From assembly GCA_026014605.1 (NCBI GenBank), contig JAOZIC010000156.1, positions 3,598 to 11,038 on the forward strand: a stretch of 7,441 nt of DNA, read 5' to 3'. A program made the translations under genes and the position numbers. Below the pieces are notes generated by a model that did not search any database, was not told the DNA's origin, and was given only the letters and a program-made list of their open reading frames with translations. Source of the DNA: Candidatus Bathyarchaeota archaeon (GTDB lineage Archaea > Thermoproteota > Bathyarchaeia > Bathyarchaeales > Bathyarchaeaceae). Within the stretch, counting starts at the first letter, position 1. The number at the start of each line of letters is the position of its first letter. Of the stretch, positions 6,251 to 7,441 are shown piece after piece.

Positions 6251-6331
6251 TTGAAATTAAACACTCTTCGAGATAACTTGGATTTCAAATTGGATGAATG
6301 TTTGTGGCGCTCTTCAACTGCATGGTGGTGA
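6251..6331 (+). CDS. 26-codon leader ORF, or 5' part of the winged-helix gene cut by a TGA
   Basis: From the TTG at 6251, behind GAGGAG, 26 codons run to TGA at 6329-6331. The peptide starts MKLNTLRDNLDFKLDECLW and ends with Ala-Trp-Trp, so 3 of its 26 residues are Trp. It lies in the same frame as the following gene, and only this TGA separates them: after it the frame reads on through AAA TAT to the TTG at 6338. The last codons TGG TGG TGA also form the GGTGGTGA SD of that gene. It may be a translated leader coupled to the next gene, an N-terminal extension interrupted by a nonsense mutation or sequencing error, or chance. No homologous family is recognised. Confidence 0.35.
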   Translation: MKLNTLRDNLDFKLDECLWRSSTAWW

Positions 6332-6337
6332 AAATAT

Positions 6338-6625
6338 TTGATAATGATTTCTGGAATTGAATCTCAACGGATGCTTGAAACAACTGCGGAATTGCGCCGA
6401 AATACCACATGGAAATGTGGTAAAATAGAAAGACGGCTAGTAAACTATCTGCAAAAGCAACTCAAACAAAGTGGATGCACTAAATCTTCTGTTAAAGAAA
6501 TGCTTCAACATTTCAAAACAAAAGAAATGCAGCACTACCAGTTTTTTGAGGCCATGGAACGCCTAGAAAAACGTGGCATAATAAAGTTGGTTTTCAACCC
6601 GTTTTCTTCAACTGAGGACTCTTAA
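6338..6625 (+). CDS. Small winged-helix-like protein, possible regulator
   Basis: 95 residues from a TTG at 6338, 6 bases after GGTGA (6327-6331). An ATG two codons later (6344) is the alternative start, at a less usual distance from the SD. The protein is charged and soluble with no membrane segment. The likely layout is helix about 29-44, helix 48-60, helix 62-78, then a basic turn and strand (EKRGIIKLVF, 77-86). That is the pattern of a winged helix-turn-helix in which the third helix and following hairpin would bind DNA. I do not recognise a specific family, so the regulator role is inferred from predicted shape only. Its stop is 13 bases before the HtrA-like gene, so the two are probably co-transcribed and it might control the protease. 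An in-frame open region upstream, broken by one TGA, could be an N-terminal extension. Confidence 0.7.
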   Translation: MIMISGIESQRMLETTAELRRNTTWKCGKIERRLVNYLQKQLKQSGCTKSSVKEMLQHFKTKEMQHYQFFEAMERLEKRGIIKLVFNPFSSTEDS

Positions 6626-6638
6626 CAAACAGGAGAAA

Positions 6639-7441
6639 ATGAATTTGGAACCAATAACATACGAGCAACCAAAGAAGACGCATAAGACCACACTTTTTGT
6701 GGTCGTTGTTGTGGTTCTAAGCCTAGTTGCAGGAACCGCGTTTGGTTACTTTGCTGGATACTCTAGTCTTTCAGATCAAGTTGCAAGTTTAGAAAATGAG
6801 GTCTCGTCACTTCAGCAACAGCTTGCAAATATTGAAACATCACAAAGCACTACTACCACAGTTAATCTGGGAAATGTTTCGCTTTCTGATTTGTATGCAC
6901 AAGTTGAAGACTCCGTGGTAGTAATACATGGCTTGGTGCCACAGTACGACATGTTTGGGCGGGCTTACTACTCAGAAATTCAGGGCTCTGGCTTTGTTTA
7001 CGAATTTGCCTCCCAGATGGTAATTATAACAAACAGTCACGTCGTAGACGACGCAGTTAACATCACTGTTACGTTTAACAACGGCAACTCCTACCCCGCA
7101 GAGGTGCTGGGTTCAGACCCATACGCAGAACTTGCTGTGATTTCTGCAGAAGCACCAGAAACTGAGTTTAAACCGTTACAAATTGCCAGTTCCTCAAATC
7201 TGCAAGTTGGCGACCCCGTAATAGTTGTGGGTACCCCATACGGTTTAGCGGGTTCCATGAGCACAGGAGTAATCAGCGCCTTAGGCAGAACCCTGAGTGC
7301 AGACACAACTGGCGGCTACGTAATAGCAAACGTCATACAAACAACAGCAGCCCTTAATCCCGGCAACAGTGGTGGTCCAGTATTAAATTACCAAGGACAA
7401 GTTATCGGCATAGCAACAGCAATCGTCGAAGACTCAGAAGG
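6639..7441 (+). CDS. HtrA/DegP-like trypsin-family serine protease, partial (3' end beyond window)
   Basis: 267 complete codons are visible. A membrane anchor (about 19-39, starting FVVVVVV) after a short basic N-terminus predicts an outward-facing protease domain. A short coiled coil with a heptad pattern follows (about 44-67, LSDQVASLENEV...), then a Thr-rich linker and the chymotrypsin-fold domain from about 82. Catalytic His134 lies in TNSHVVD and nucleophile Ser244 in NPGNSGGP; the oxyanion region looks normal. At the third triad position, where HtrA proteins have D in a DLAVL-type motif, this one has Glu164 (DPYAELAVI). A PDZ domain would be expected beyond the edge and cannot be checked. 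AGGAG (6631-6635) is 3 bases from the ATG and 9 from an in-frame TTG at 6645, so the true start could be two codons later. Such proteases degrade or chaperone misfolded envelope proteins. Confidence 0.92.
   Translation, partial: MNLEPITYEQPKKTHKTTLFVVVVVVLSLVAGTAFGYFAGYSSLSDQVASLENEVSSLQQQLANIETSQSTTTTVNLGNVSLSDLYAQVEDSVVVIHGLVPQYDMFGRAYYSEIQGSGFVYEFASQMVIITNSHVVDDAVNITVTFNNGNSYPAEVLGSDPYAELAVISAEAPETEFKPLQIASSSNLQVGDPVIVVGTPYGLAGSMSTGVISALGRTLSADTTGGYVIANVIQTTAALNPGNSGGPVLNYQGQVIGIATAIVEDSE

Noticed and set aside
7091..7306. Minus-strand 71-codon open frame
   Set aside because: It is fully antisense to the protease domain containing the His and Ser motifs and has no signals of its own.

Overview
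The window looks archaeal, probably from an uncultivated Thermoproteota-type lineage such as Bathyarchaeia. That placement is an inference from style, not a marker-gene result. The evidence is AT-rich DNA, frequent TTG starts behind Shine-Dalgarno (SD) sequences (GGAGG, GGTGA), archaeal TATA-like boxes, and gene content typical of archaeal surface and export loci: a membrane-anchored multi-NEW3 protein next to an ABC-2 exporter, a zinc-ribbon membrane protein, and a signal-anchored HtrA-type protease. There is no rRNA, tRNA, CRISPR array, transposase or phage gene.

Layout. Positions 1-420 (minus strand, running off the left edge) encode a small protein with an N-terminal four-cysteine zinc ribbon and several membrane helices. 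A divergent control region (421-807) holds candidate TATA boxes for both directions and a striking triple inverted repeat of TGTTCT/AGAACA at 576-602. From 808 to 6120 four plus-strand genes form a tight operon: a large secreted, C-terminally anchored protein built from carboxypeptidase-regulatory-like and NEW3-like beta domains; an ABC ATPase (TTG start); and two tandem paralogous ABC-2 permeases. A T-rich possible terminator follows near 6200. A second group then begins: a short SD-led reading frame (6251-6331) that is in frame with, and separated by one TGA from, a small winged-helix-like protein (6338-6625), followed 13 bases later by an HtrA/DegP-like serine protease cut off by the right edge.

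How the genes fit together. The ATPase and two permeases can form a complete ABC-2 exporter with a heteromeric membrane part. The NEW3 protein, the first and largest gene of the operon, would be its extracytoplasmic partner, displaying repeated beta-sandwich domains outside the cell. The substrate cannot be read from the sequence. The downstream protease is also predicted to face outward, so the window may serve cell-envelope export and quality control, but a link between the two groups rests on proximity only.

Points most worth a second look: the protease has Glu where the catalytic Asp is expected; a single in-frame TGA sits after two tandem Trp codons upstream of the winged-helix gene; a triple operator-like repeat lies just upstream of the operon's candidate TATA box; and a 38-base perfectly conserved block lies inside otherwise diverged permease paralogues, suggesting gene conversion.
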